Below the pieces are notes generated by a model. That model was given only the letters and a program-made list of their open reading frames with translations. It was not told the DNA's origin and made no database searches. Positions 52,815-63,734 of a stretch of DNA of 64,000 bases are shown one piece after another. Origin of the DNA: Sabethes cyaneus (taxonomy: Eukaryota; Arthropoda; Insecta; Diptera; Culicidae). The translations under genes were made by a program, and so were the position numbers. The DNA is taken from positions 13,744,768-13,808,767 of the forward strand of contig NC_071355.1 of the NCBI RefSeq assembly GCF_943734655.1. The letters run 5' to 3'. Within the stretch, counting starts at the first letter, position 1, and each line of letters begins with the position of its first letter.

Positions 52815-54110
52815 TTTCAAGTTTAAGTTACATTTGGATTTGAACTAGGCGTTGAATTTGGTCGTAAGTTTGGTTTTTACTTTTAACTTAGATGTTGCCT
52901 TGAATTTTGATTTGAACCATTTAACCATGAATTCCCATTTTTATTTGGAGTTGGACTTGAACCTGAATTTGGACCTAGATTTTCACTAACTGAAACTTAA
53001 CTTTAATAGACATGAATTTGGCTCTAAATTTAGGCATTAACTTGGACTTTATATTGAACCATGATTTGAACTTGAATTCGGAATTTTAATTTGATCATAA
53101 TTTTGGATTCCCAATCATGTCCAGATAATTTTCGGATTGGAAAGGTTTGGCCATCATTATTTTGTCATGGACGTAAATTTGAAACTGAATAAACGTAAAT
53201 TTGAATAAACCGAAATGAAATTAATCTCTCGGGTACTTTTTCAAAACGACATCAGCTTTACATGACTCGATGTTAATTAGTTAATTAAACGTTAAGAAAA
53301 TATTCGCTGAAAAACATTTCAAAGCCAAAAAGGAATTCAAAGTCCATTTAAAGAAAAATACAAAATCTTATTGATCCATTCACTGGACCATTCCATTGAA
53401 AATCATGACTATGGTCTTGTCACGTAAAATTAGACAAACAGCAGCGAAACTAGACACAAAACAGCGCTGGCTTCATTACAGATTTTCTTTTCTGTTATTC
53501 TACTACCGACGTGGGGCGATACCTTTCAGAAAACGGAATTGTTACGGTGCGTTCTGCATTCGGAATTGTGCTAATGTAGAAGGGGCGTGATTTGAAACAG
53601 CTGTACTGATGCTACTCGCATAACAGAAAATGGGACTGTTATGCAAATAGCGGCAGTACGCAGTATACTCGCTAGAAACAGGTGGTGAGACGCATAAAAA
53701 ACTCATTTGTTTGATTCACTGACTGAGTTTCCGAAATGTTACAGTTGTTAACCGTTTAATAAAACATCAAAACTGCCTGCATTTGGTATTATATTCTGTA
53801 GAGCTTTCGATTAGGATAGCTCCCATAGGTCCCATGGTGCGAGAAATATCTCGAACAATCATAAATGGTGCCAAAAAGTCAGACATCATTCCAATCGAAT
53901 AACAATAGTTGTGCTAACAGCTAACTGTGTTTGAAGGCAACATGGCAGAATAGCCTATCGAATATTTTTTACGGAGACTTTCTCGACTTGGTGCATCACG
54001 ACGCTCTAAAGAATGGCTAAGTTCCTACTTTTGCGAGCGAACACTTCACGTACAGCTCAATTTATGCCTTTTATCCCAATTCATGAAACAAATCAGGTGT
54101 ACCAAAAGGC
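52815..54110. repeat. Segmental duplication E, copy 2 (with low-complexity tract 6)
   Basis: Second copy of 48,300-49,853. It starts in a TTGAATTTGGAC tract (52,815-53,115) and runs through AAATACAAAATCTTATTGAT, GTGCGTTCTGCATTCGGAAT then tgtgct, CAGTATACTCGCTAGAAACA and GCTCAATTTATGCCTTTTAT. It lacks the SINE and the 0.92-kb TIR element of copy 1. Confidence 0.8.
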
Positions 54111-54312
54111 AGCAATATGGGCCCCGTGCTTTTTTCGTTTGTCAACTGGTGTTACAAGAACCGGTTCATCTTTAGTACTGGAAAATGTCAGATTTTAACT
54201 CGGATATCAATTCCATAGATACTTGGTTTTATCTTTAAAATTTTAGGGAATTTTAAAGATCCGTGCTGCTTAAAGGTCTTGTATTGTTCACTGATTAGAC
54301 CAGTGTACAGTG
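53960..54312 (+). pseudogene. CR1-like RT remnant, first half
   Basis: Blocks in shifting plus-strand frames: FLDLVHHDALK (post motif A), EWLSSYFCERTLHVQLNLCL, SGVPKGSNMGPVLFSF (motif B, one frame change), then ILGFIFKI, FKDPCCLKVLYCSLIRPVYS (thumb). The YADD region is missing between motif B and the thumb. It breaks at 54,312, where a 99-bp palindromic MITE begins. The next expected block (RIEAVQKRF...) is found 1.9 kb later at 56,219. Confidence 0.8.
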
Positions 54313-54411
54313 AACTCTCAGAAAAGTTAATTGTTCAGAAACGTTAAGCGAATATCAGCTCTCATGCAACCCTCTTAAATGTTAATTTTGGCCTTAACTT
54401 TTCTGAGAGTT
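54313..54411. mobile_element. 99-bp palindromic MITE (AACTCTCAGAAAAGTTAA)
   Basis: The ends AACTCTCAGAAAAGTTAA and TTAACTTTTCTGAGAGTT are perfect 18-bp inverted repeats. A second internal aaacgttaag/ aatgttaatt pair suggests more folding. A diverged relative occurs at about 55,272-55,345 (CTCGAAAAGTTAATATTTCG ... CGATTAACTTTGCCGAAAG). It lies in the RT remnant. Confidence 0.85.
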
Positions 54412-54539
54412 TGAATTTATTGGTTGTCTAAGCGTTCGTCCACACACGTGTAGATTACCCTCTATCTTTATTGCTCATTTTTCGGTTTATTGTCGCCTTT
54501 CCATAGTTCCATACAGAGTCGCATCTTAAACTGGGATTT

Positions 54540-54797
54540 TTTTCGGGTTATCCAACTGGTCGCTTAATAGCGTATAAAACTTTGCGCTTGGCCCGAGGTT
54601 TGGTCCCTTTTGTGATGTCAACAAAGTGTCAGGGAGACCTCAAGCATCAGTTCTACCTGACGAGACAGGCAATGTTGCCCACAAGCATAGCCGTCACGCC
54701 TATTCCCGCAGGTGGAGGCGTTCCGGCCTTGCGCGGACTCCACGAACTGACTCTAAGATTTCTCTGCCAAAGACCGGAATGCCTTATTTTAAATATA

Positions 54798-54828
<31 letters not shown>

Positions 54829-55035
54829 CGGTGATGATGATAATGATTTATGCCCTGTCCCGAGATAGAAAGTAAATTGAGCGCAGCACAACCTGGACGT
54901 TCGCGGTAGTCGACAGAAGCTTTAAAATATAGAGTCGCACCCGCCTCCCAACCCTCGAGAGCAAAAAGCTAGTGCAATATTTATAACGGAAATCCGTCGC
55001 CAAACCCCGAAAAACGACCGCTAGAAACACTATTA
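54540..55035 (-). repeat. Dispersed repeat Y, copy 2 (inverted), with GAT microsatellite
   Basis: Inverted relative to 30,480-31,040: CTGGTCGCTTAATAGCGTAT, GTCCCTTTTGTGATGTCA, GGAGGCGTTCCGGCCTTGCG, acgttcgcggtagtcgacag, GAGTCGCACCCGCCTC and TATTTATAACGGAAATCCGT. A GAT microsatellite (54,797-54,842) expanded inside this copy only. The 97- and 80-codon frames here are shadows of the repeat. Confidence 0.8.
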
Positions 55036-55454
55036 TTGTGAATTAAATGTAATGTATTATCAAAACGTAGTCGCAGACTATACGAAAAAAAAAACAGAAG
55101 TAAGCTAATGTAACCGACTGTTTTAAACTTACTGACAGAAAATAAGTATTATTTCACAAAGATCTTGCTGCATATTTTTTTCCATTACAACAAGTACAAA
55201 TACAGAAGAATGTGTATCCTATATCCCGGAATGCATTTTTTGCTTTTGTATTTATCATTTTCAACGATTTTTACGACTACTCGAAAAGTTAATATTTCGG
55301 AAAAGTTAATCGACCCATTCCCCAATCGATTAACTTTGCCGAAAGTCCACTGCATAAGAAAATGCATGTCTCATTTGGACTCCCTCTCAACTTGCCTGGA
55401 CGCGGACTGAGACTGACCGTAGTTTTTAGAGCGTCTTAGTAAAATACGAAACCT

Positions 55455-55590
55455 GAAATTAGAGCAAAGAAGAAAACTTTTTCCAAATTAAATTCTACTA
55501 TTTATACATCTATTTGTTCGAAACCAGACACTGATGAAGCCTGATGAAGTCGGAGACGAAATACGTATCTGTCGAGAATATATATGTATA
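55455..55590. mobile_element. Fold-back family F, split copy, left part
   Basis: AAAACTTTTTCCAAATTAAA followed by ttctacta, then CAGACACTGATGAAGCCTGA and GACGAAATACGTATCTGTCG, as in the palindrome at 23,508. Just upstream (55,424-55,450) the plus strand encodes FLERLSKIRNLK, linking it to the coding fragment at 29,215. It is interrupted at 55,590 by a TIR element. Confidence 0.75.
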
Positions 55591-56175
55591 CGGTAGTGTT
55601 CCGATTTTGTCTACCCCCGATTTTATCAGCTTTTTATCCCGATTTTGTCAGCCTATAAATTTTGTTTAACTTTTCTGCTCTTAAACATGATTTATAAAAC
55701 TTTTCAGCCTACTTGAAACTATTCTGATTCTCTGGGGAGAGTTTTTGAATAAAATGATGCCTTCTTGCGAGTAATTCGCGGTCAAAATTAGGGTATTTTT
55801 ATAGTAAAAGTTCTATAGTTTCGAAACAAGCAAAGATAGAGGTCTTCTATGTTCAGCAATGTTATGTATTCTTATTATCTGTACAACTTTGTAAAACAAG
55901 AAAAAGTCATACAACAGCTACAAAAACAGCTAAATTAGAAAAAGTGATTTTAACGATTTTTCATTCATGAGAAATAGGATTTTTCTATCTTTGGTGAAGA
56001 GATAGAAGGTTACTGTCTTCAGCAAAATTTCTTGTAATAATATGCTGTAAAACTTTGCAGAACACATCAATGTGTTATATTGAAACTGAAGAAAAATAAT
56101 TTCCCGATTTTGTCAGTTTCCCTATTTTGTCAACCCAAAATTCAACATGGGACTGACAAAATCGGAACATTACCG
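55591..56175. mobile_element. 585-bp TIR element (CGGTAGTGTTCCGATTTTGTC)
   Basis: Left end CGGTAGTGTTCCGATTTTGT and right end ACAAAATCGGAACATTACCG are inverted repeats with one mismatch. CCGATTTTGTCAG is repeated internally near each end. It is flanked by TATA on the left and CA on the right, so a TA target with one change is likely (Tc1/mariner style). It has no coding capacity. It is inserted in fold-back family F, whose sequence resumes at 56,176. Confidence 0.85.
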
Positions 56176-56218
56176 CAGTTGAATTTAATTTGGAAAAAGT
56201 TTTCTTGTTTTCTTTAAC
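56176..56218. mobile_element. Fold-back family F, split copy, right part
   Basis: TTGAATTTAATTTGGAAAAA followed by gttttcttgttttcttt completes the arm begun at about 55,475. It ends where the RT reading frame resumes. Confidence 0.7.
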
Positions 56219-56329
56219 TTCTGGACTTTGAGAATCGAACGAGTGCAGAAGAGGTTCATCCATCTAGCGTTACGTTATTTCCGCTGGCGGAATCCGGTAA
56301 ACTTATCACCATATTCTGATAATTGTCAC
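56219..56329 (+). pseudogene. CR1-like RT remnant, second half
   Basis: An uninterrupted stretch reads FWTLRIERVQKRFIHLALRY then FRWRNPVNLSPYSDNCH. It aligns with RIEAVQKRFVRFALRNLPW and LPPYENRC of the RT at 32,440-33,920. It is the block expected about 15-25 residues after RPVYS at 54,312, so this is probably the same RT split by nested insertions. Confidence 0.75.
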
Positions 56330-56741
56330 ACTATTCGTTGTGACACTTTTTAACGTGTCAATTCAAAGCAAAATAGCAAACCCTTTGCTTGTCTATTGAG
56401 TGGGTCACCGCACCGCGACCCCTGAGTAAAGCTGTTTTAGTACTCTGTTGTAGCACTGATCTATAGCAAATCCTAGGACAACACTTGTTATAAAACAGTT
56501 GAGTTAACTGTCCTCTTTGAGTCATTAATAAGTTGATATAACTTAAGGTGTACGAGGTCTGTTGCTTGGGAAGGGACAGTCGACTTGACAGGGCTCGTAA
56601 AAACAAAAACTAAATGCCTAGAGTATTGCCTAGAGACATTTTTGCTAATGTTTTGTGACTTTTGATTGCAATTTTCCATCCATATTTACTTTTAACAAAA
56701 CCAGAGTAGTGCACAGTGGAGTAGAGTTTTTGGCCAATGTT
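56330..56741. other. No recognised feature
   Basis: Two overlapping minus-strand frames of 63-82 codons have no motif. No terminal repeat is seen. Confidence 0.4.
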
Positions 56742-57075
56742 TCAAATCGGACCCAACAAGAAGCCAACGATAACCGCTCTCACGCGAGCAAGTATGATAA
56801 GCATAAGCAACGTGCTGCTCGAGCCAAAGATGCTGATACCTGATGATAAGCATAGCATTACACGCTTACGCCACTAACGCATGCTTAATACAAACAGCCG
56901 TCGTTGCTGTATGCAAACATTCTGCTACCTACACACACTCACAAACGCACAGCCTCATGTCGTCTTACTGCATAGCCCACTCGCGAGTCAAATAACTCGT
57001 GAGCAACCAGCTGCCCGTGAGGGCTATTGGCGCAATGCGATACAGATTTTCGGCTCTACTCACCGGCGGGAGTGG
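56742..57075. repeat. Dispersed repeat X, copy 3
   Basis: Contains AAGAAGCCAACGATAACCGC, catagcattacacgcttacg, CAAACATTCTGCTACCTACA and CTCGCGAGTCAAATAACTCG then tgagcaa. It holds an extra ~55 bases (agtatgataagcataagcaa ... gatgctgatacctg) in which GATAAGCATA is duplicated. Best agreement is with copy 1 at 12,503. Confidence 0.75.
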
Positions 57076-57359
57076 GAGAGAATCAATCATTCCTTGTACA
57101 CTTCTCGTTACTTCGGCTTCATCAAAAAATCGCATAAATTTCGATTAGATTGCATATTTAAACGGAAGACTATAAATCTAAAGAAAAGTTTATTAGATTA
57201 AAGACAGAATGTTTTGTGGGGTGATTTACTTAATGGATTTATTGTCCAAATTCCTAGTCAGTATGCTTGTTCACTTTAGTTCTTTATGGAATATTCCTAT
57301 CCGACAGTAAATCAATAATTTTATCCTAGATTGCTTGCGGCTGATAACATTGAACCGAC

Positions 57360-59520
57360 CCATCTCGGCAAAGTGCTCGTTCAAAACTTGCTGAGCCTAA
57401 AAAACCGCCTTGATTGACGCTGCCAACCATCCACTAGCGGCGGCACTAGCCGAAATAATCTTAGCCCAGCAATCAAACACAATCCTCTCACAAAGCATCC
57501 GGAAACTTAATTTAAAGTCCCCTGCTCGGACTGTATCCATCTTCGCAATCTCTCTAGCGAACCATCAACTTTAATCCAATTCCTTGATCGCCATCAGTGC
57601 CAGCGTCAGTGCCTGTGCCAGTGCCAACCAAAGGCAGAGCAACAGAACCGAGCCGAACTATCCTGACTCGCAATAACGGCACTTCATCCGAGCACGTTCT
57701 TTTTTTTTTTTACTCAACTTCGTCTTGTCCTTCTTGCCTTCTACCCGCCAGGCCAGCCGCACACAGCATCGACCTGTGTCTCTCGGAGCTGCTCGGAGCG
57801 GCTACCACCCCACCGACCGGTCGAAATCCAATTCCGATATGTTGCCGTTGTACATAGCGCGCCAGAAGTGCAATTTCATCCCATCGTTCGCGTGCGCATC
57901 CACACTATCCACGCTGTGTACGGAACTGCAAAATTGCAAGAAGCTCTGTGCCGTTGGGTGGTTGCTGGCTCGCCGGGGTGGAAGCAGCAGCAGAAAAAAA
58001 GAAGAACAGAAAGAAACCGAACCGAACGGGAAATTCTCATCCTCATCCTCCGCTGTGCATCGATTGGTCCTCGATCTATAGTGTTATTTACACACAAACG
58101 AATCGGCATCTCGCTCTCCGCCTTGCAACAGCAGCAGCAGCAGCCAGCCAGCCACGCGGACTTTGGAATCGAATGTGCCCCCCCGCTTCGGCGCCCCCCT
58201 TTTCGATCCCCTCTGAATCCACCATCAAAGGATGCTTCTACTCTGTAGTACGCGCTGCAGATCACACACACCAAGAGACCCGAAGAGTAGCATCAGCAGC
58301 AGCAGCAGCAGCTACATCCGGTTCGGTCGCGCGAGTGCGCTTTGATTCGATTTGGCTTTGGGAAAATCGAAATCGGAAAAAAGCTTCCTTCTGTTTTCTG
58401 TTCTGGCGCTCGCTTCTGTTTTATCTTGCCATCCTTCACGACCAGAAGTGCCTTCGATTTCCCGGGACCAGCTTCAGGGCCTCCCGCAAACTCTCCGGAC
58501 TCAGACTTCTACTGCCCCGATGCAGTGGGGCACGCGAAGGGTGGCCTGGGGGAGGGGGGTTCAATCGGAGAAACACAATTCCGAACGAATATCGCTTATC
58601 TATATGTTTGTGAAAGCGATTTTACGAGCATCGAACAGCGAGAGAAAGAGAGCAACAGTCGTCGTCGTCGCTCTCCCGAAGCCATCTCGAAGTTTATAAA
58701 CATTTTCCGACTTTTTTTTCATCCCCCAACCCCCCTCCCTCCGTAGTTCACAGGCGTTTTTTTTTGCTTCTTTCACTTCCTTTTTCGACTGACTGAGTGC
58801 TTTTTTGCAGCAGCCAACCAACCAACCAACCAACCAACCACCCACCGAATCACCCAACATGCCAGGAAGAGAGCTTTCCGTTCTGGCTACTACTCTCTTC
58901 TACTCGCTTGCTCGCTCGTACCAAACTATAGACTTGACTGACTGTGTTCTTCCAATCCGAGTCCCCCCCTCCCCCCACCTTCCCAATCCAGGCTCCCCTT
59001 TGGAATGTCCTGACCGTTGTTGTCCACCGCGCGCTCGTTTCGCTTGCTTCCTTCGGTTGCGGTTGTGTCGCAACATGCAACACCGAGTGGTACCTACTGC
59101 TGCTGTTGCTGCTGCTGCTGGTTGTTGTTCTTCTTGTTCTTGTTGCTGTTGCTGTTTGCCGCTCCTCCCAGCCAGCCGAACCGTCTTGTGCTTTATTTTC
59201 GCTTGCGGTGGTGTACGGTGCCATCATCAGTGCTGCTGCTGCTGCTCTCCAAGCGGTAATAAAAATTGATTTTCCATCACCGGGAATGGAGCGCGCAGCG
59301 GGAAACTCGCCACGCTCCACTTTCGGTGGGGATCCGATCCGATCCGGCCGATCCGTCGTTCGTCGTCGCGGTTGGCTTTCTTTTCGTTTGTTCGTGTGTT
59401 CTTGTTTTTTTTTCTGCTTTTTCATCGCGAAATGGAGGAATTTTTCGCAGAGTGAACTGACTGACAAACGACGTGGTACGTGAAGCAGGGAGATAGAGGG
59501 TGTGTGTGTCTATATGAATG
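57360..59520. other. GC-richer island D, no transposons recognised
   Basis: Simple repeats: CAGTGCC units near 57,595-57,630, CAG units at about 58,129-58,148 and 58,288-58,312, ACCA/CAAC units 58,814-58,846, TGC/TGT units 59,097-59,160 and CTG units 59,228-59,250. The largest frame pair (57,948-58,613 plus, 221 codons; 58,850-59,467 minus, 205 codons) is Ser/Arg/Ala-rich with no domain and overlapped by other frames. The general character is as in islands A-C. Confidence 0.5.
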
Positions 59521-60379
59521 CAGGCTTTTTGCCTTAGACTTTAGAGAAGGTTTCAACAGATGTTGTTGTCGGGTGAAATTTAACTTTCCATTAAAGAGTG
59601 GGATTTTACGGCATACTTAAGAACCCTTGCCAACTGGTTCTTGGTGGGCCAAGTTCAGCCAAAGATAACTGGCTGGCTGACTGGCTTCCGGGTTTGATTG
59701 TGGCTACTCTAGCCACAATTTTCAACTAGTTTAAGGTCGGAAGCCATGCGTCTCCATTGCTTGTTGCCGATGGAGACGGCTGATTGTTTGTACACTTATA
59801 TTTTTGAATAGTGTTAAAATTATAATATAGTAAGAAAAACAATGATTCTACAAAATCATTGATTATTAATACTACTATCTGTAAATCTAAGATGTTTCCG
59901 CTGTAAAAATCAGAGGGGTTGTGTACAAGACACGGCCGCATATATAGGTGACGCTGGACTACGTAAGTGTCTTTGTAGTGATAGTAGCATGTATTCATGC
60001 TTGTAATCATTCGATTCTTCATGTATACATGCCATATGCAACATATATACATGCTACATGCGTTGTATGTAACATTTATCAAAGTAGTAACATTGCATAC
60101 GTTCAATTCTCAAAAGATTGTACATTTGAAAACAATTTAATAAAATCAAGAGCACAAACTATTGCTTTCCTGCTACCTTACTGAAATTAAAGATTGTTTT
60201 TATTACCCATGGTTCTCCACGTTGAAGGGATTTTACCAATTCAATCCTATTTTATCAACAGCACATCTTTTCACTACACTTCTAATGGAACGGCAAGCAT
60301 GCGTATTCATACAGAGTCGTATTATAACCGAACACTACAGCTGTAGTACATTTTCCAACACAGATATCAAATCCGCCGA
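59521..60379. other. No recognised gene; CATGTATACATGC-rich patch
   Basis: At about 59,985-60,075 short words such as CATGTATTCATGC, CATGTATACATGCC and ATATACATGCTACATGC recur. The 126-codon minus-strand frame at 59,726-60,106 (Cys/Tyr-rich) runs over this patch and has no motif. Confidence 0.4.
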
Positions 60380-60700
60380 GGTTTAATCGTCTCGCAGTAA
60401 AGAATTTGCGATCTGTTGGTACAATGAACTTGTGTCATTTTTTCTGGCACACCTCCCTAACACAGGCATCAAATTGGACTAGGTTTAATCGCGTTCGTAA
60501 GAAATTTGTTGGTACGAGGGGGCTTTGTCACTCTTTCTGGTATACTTCCCAAGCAAGGACATCAAAATGGTCTAGGTTTAATCGCGATGTTAAGAAATCA
60601 TGTTGAAACGAGGAAACTTTGTCACTTGTTTTGGCTTACTTCCCAAGCACAGATATCAAATTGGTATAGGTTTAGATCATCGTAAAGAATCTTCCAACCA
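60380..60700. repeat. 94-102-bp tandem repeat R (three to four units)
   Basis: GTTTAATCG-type landmarks fall at 60,381, 60,483, 60,576 and 60,670 (spacing 102, 93, 94). Each unit carries AAGAAAT(TT), GTTGGTACGAGG, TTTGTCACT, a ctggcacacctccc-type stretch and ATCAAATTGG. A partial copy lies at 3,885-4,030. The 66-codon frame here translates the repeat. Confidence 0.8.
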
Positions 60701-60749
60701 ATCACGAAGCGAGAATTCTGGCAAAACATAGGTTCATTATTTTCAATTT

Positions 60750-60930
60750 TTCAATAGTTCAACATCAAGAATCCATACTTTTCTTCATTTGGGTCAATTC
60801 TTAGAAGATTTTCCGATCGATTGGTGTAAGAATATTGAAAATCGATCGGAAAACCGTTGAGCTATTAGCGCTCAAAACCTTTCATTTTTCGTGACGCTCG
60901 CATTTTTCGATTTTTTGGAATGACACCCTA
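60750..60930. repeat. Dispersed repeat Z, copy 3
   Basis: Shares CTTCATTTGGGTCAATTCTT then AGAAGATTTTCCGATCGATT, ggtgtaagaatattgaaaat, CGATCGGAAAACC and GCTCAAAACCT with copies at 1,250 and 4,190. Unlike those, it is not preceded by a SINE, so SINE insertion is not part of the unit. Confidence 0.65.
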
Positions 60931-61216
60931 TCTCAAAACTTGCCGTAAGACGTAGTCCTACGTCAAAATCAGACCATCAGAGCTTCAAGAGAAGCCTTTC
61001 CTTCATTCAATGATAAATGGCCACACACAGGTGAAGTTTCTAGGCTCTCCGGAGAACTGAAATTGGTGCTGGGAATGCTAGGAATGGGAATTGGTGCTAT
61101 TACATGTGGATTTGTTTCTCACACAAGCAAGTTTTGAGCGTCCTAGCAGGATTCTCAAATCAACGAGAACTGTCTCGCAGAGTAAGTTAATCTATAGTGG
61201 ACCCTTTACCTATTAT

Positions 61217-61328
61217 CCCAAGCAACAATGTGAGTTTTATTGTACGCTACTCTTGTAGCGGTTTTCATGACCAATTTTGGTCTTAAATGTCATCATAAGA
61301 GTGTATTAAACCCAAGTTGTTGCTTGGG
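61217..61328. mobile_element. MITE with CCCAAGCAACAA / TTGTTGCTTGGG termini
   Basis: A 112-bp element with a perfect 12-bp inverted repeat at the ends and AT on both sides. The interior reads TTTTCATGACCAATTTTGGT then cttaaatgtcatcataagag. It is the best-preserved copy of the family seen at 1,430 and 34,553. The 74-codon frame over it is a shadow. Confidence 0.9.
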
Positions 61329-61329
61329 A

Positions 61330-61785
61330 TGGACCTCAGGTACAGTTTCGGTGTTTATTAACTTGCACTTCTTATTTCCGAGGATATATGACATGAAACA
61401 GAAAGTACTAAGCATACCAAACAGTTCAGTTTATAAAATTTTAGCTATATTTAATGATTTATGACTTAAAATCGACATTTTCAACAAGTGAGGGTCGCCA
61501 TTGTAAGACTCTCTCCATGCAAAATACACTAGAATTGGTGTAATGGACCTGGCCGTTATCCTATTGTAAACCACGAGGGGAAAACGGACATTCCAATCTG
61601 TTTTGGAAAATATGTAAAATATAGAGATTTTTAACATAAACTGATATTTTTTTAGGCTTGATCGAATGTTGCTAATATGGTAAGTGCCATCGGTTGGGTG
61701 TTCAGCGTTACCAGTTAAAAATAATTCGTGGCAGAAGACACGTTCATGCACTAAATGGTTCACTAATGGTTAATTTACCCCAGTC
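61330..61785. other. No recognised feature
   Basis: The minus-strand frame of 110 codons at 61,431-61,763 shows no motif. No repeats are seen. Confidence 0.4.
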
Positions 61786-62230
61786 TTGATATTGAACTTC
61801 AAATCGAAGTTGAAATTGGATTGCTATTAGACATAGAATCGGACTTAAAATGGGACATTAAATTGGATAGACCAAATTAGACTTCAGATCGGAGGTGAAA
61901 ATGAAATTAAATTAGATTCTGATTTGGACTTAGAATAAGACATTAAATTGTCTAACAAGCCAGGTTTTATTATTCACTTATGATGATTCTAGTGACCAAA
62001 ATGGCCCATAAAAGGGCCATAAAGGGACCATAAAAGCCCCGAAAAGAGTGCAATCAGACCTAAATTGGACCTCGAAATTTAACTTGAAATTTTGATATGA
62101 AAGCAGACTTGGAATTGTACATGAAGTTAGGCTTGGAATTGGATTTGAATTAGACTATAAATTAGCTTTAAAATGGGACATTGGACTTGAAACATAATCT
62201 ATTTTAACGGAATTGATTTTCTTATCGCTT
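61786..62230. repeat. Degenerate (TTGAATTTGGAC)n tract 7
   Basis: Units such as AAATCGAAGTTGAAATTGGA and ATTAGACTTCAGATCGGA. A short AAAAGGGCCATAAAGGGACC tandem run interrupts at about 62,015-62,035. Confidence 0.7.
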
Positions 62231-62735
62231 ATTATTCAATACCGCGCTATTGAATTGACAACTACGAACTTCCCGGTTGCATGCTGAGAAATCATTTTGT
62301 AATATTAAATTTATTATGGAAGGTGGGGCACGTACCGTGAACATTTAAAATAAAATAGTAAAGGCAGAACATATTAGACAACAAATCATAGAGAACATGA
62401 TACACCGTTAAAAAACAGCAGAAAGGGAAGGAAAAAGTAGAGAAAGTTGTGGAAATAAAAATAGAATATGAAAAGGAAAAAAACTACGAGACAGAAAACA
62501 AACTTCGCAGAAAGTTAATAAATGTAACAGAAAAAATATAACAGAAAAATAAATGACAGAAATGAATGAAAATAATACATAAGACGCTGGAAAGGTGGGC
62601 GACTATCAAGGGAAAGTAGCATACATGTGTAACGTGAGAAAACTAGAAAGAATCTCGTAAGCAAATCAACCGCCATTGGTGGAAGCCTCCTAAAATATAG
62701 ATGCTAATTTTAAGGAACTAGCTTAACTAACCAAA
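62231..62735. other. Purine-rich (A/G) strand-biased DNA
   Basis: The plus strand is dominated by A and G (gaaaaagtagagaaag, aaaaggaaaaaaac). The bias continues to the window end. No gene is recognised. Confidence 0.6.
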
Positions 62736-63015
62736 ATTAAAAAAAAACGAAAAAACGACGTTTAAAGCATTAAAATTCATAAAAACGACCAAAGAAATAA
62801 AAAGAAAAACAGGTGAAACAGATGCAACATTTAAAAAAATCGAAGAACTGAGAACACGGTAAAGTAAAAATTGAGGATACGAAGAGTTACGAGTAACCGA
62901 AACAAATGCAAAACTAAAGAAAAAAAAATGAAGAAGCAAATCCAGTGAAAGCGAAAATGTAACAAATGGTGACGCAAAAAGGTAGAAATTCGAAAACAGA
63001 AGAAAAAGGAATGTG
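62736..63015. repeat. Large tandem repeat T, copy 1
   Basis: Shares gtgaaacagatg, gttacgagtaaccg and aaatgcaaaa- plus gaagcaa-type words, in order, with 63,735-64,000, about 980-1,010 bases later. The 18-bp array lies between, so each unit may be about 1 kb. Confidence 0.6.
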
Positions 63016-63111
63016 AAATAAAAACAGCGCTTCTGCGTGAAAAGCAAGAAAACACAGTGTAAAGGCAAAAGTCTGAAACGAGAGAAATATAATAAAATAG
63101 GTGTTTGCGTA

Positions 63112-63540
63112 CTTGCGACAGACAGACAAATGGGACAGGCAGACATAATGGGACAGACAGAAAGAATGGGACCGACAGACAGAATGGGACAGACAGGCAG
63201 ACGGATTGGAGTAGACAGGCAGAATAGGGCAAACAAACAGAATGGGACAGACAGAAAAAATGGGACAGGCAGAAAGAATGAGACAGATAGGGGGAATGGA
63301 GCAGACAGGCAGAATGGGACAGACCGAAAGAATGGGACAGACCAATAGAATGAAACAGTTGGCCAGAATGGGACAGGCAGACAAAATAGGACAGGCAGAT
63401 AGAATGGGACAGATAGGCGGAATAGGGCAGAGAGGTAGAATGGGACAAACAAACAGAATGGGACTGACAGAAAGAATGGGAGAGACAAACAGAATGGGAC
63501 AGATAGACATAATGGGACAGACAGATAGAATGGGACTGTT
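63112..63540. repeat. 18-bp minisatellite GACAGACAGAATGGGACA, ~24 units
   Basis: Units of AGAATGGGACAGACAGAC type run without interruption for about 430 bases. Because the period is a multiple of three and the unit lacks stops in several frames, both strands are open: plus MGQTDR-like hexapeptides, minus frames of 198-295 codons rich in SVPFCLS-like repeats. Codon use follows the repeat, no start context or domain is visible, and I do not call a gene. A change of phase near 63,195-63,240 shows one indel. Confidence 0.9.
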
Positions 63541-63734
63541 GCGACGCAGATTGCAATTCGGATAAAATAGTGGTACAGTCCTGCGACTATTCTATTATCG
63601 ACAGTGCATTGCATAAGATTTTACTTTTCACGTTTAAAGTTTAAGTAAAAATGCTAAAAACGCAGTTTTTTTTATTCGATTAAAAAATCTGTTTTTTTCG
63701 CCCCCCACCTTCAGTTAACCAACACCGGAAGGAC

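Noticed and set aside
57948..58613. 221-codon plus frame and 205-codon minus frame (58,850-59,467) in island D
   Set aside because: Both are built on CAG/CTG-type repeats with no motif, and each is shadowed by other long frames.
62727..63614. 295-codon minus-strand frame of SVPFCLS-like repeats, resembling a membrane protein
   Set aside because: It is the translation of the 18-bp minisatellite and surrounding pyrimidine-rich strand; hydrophobicity comes from T/C composition.
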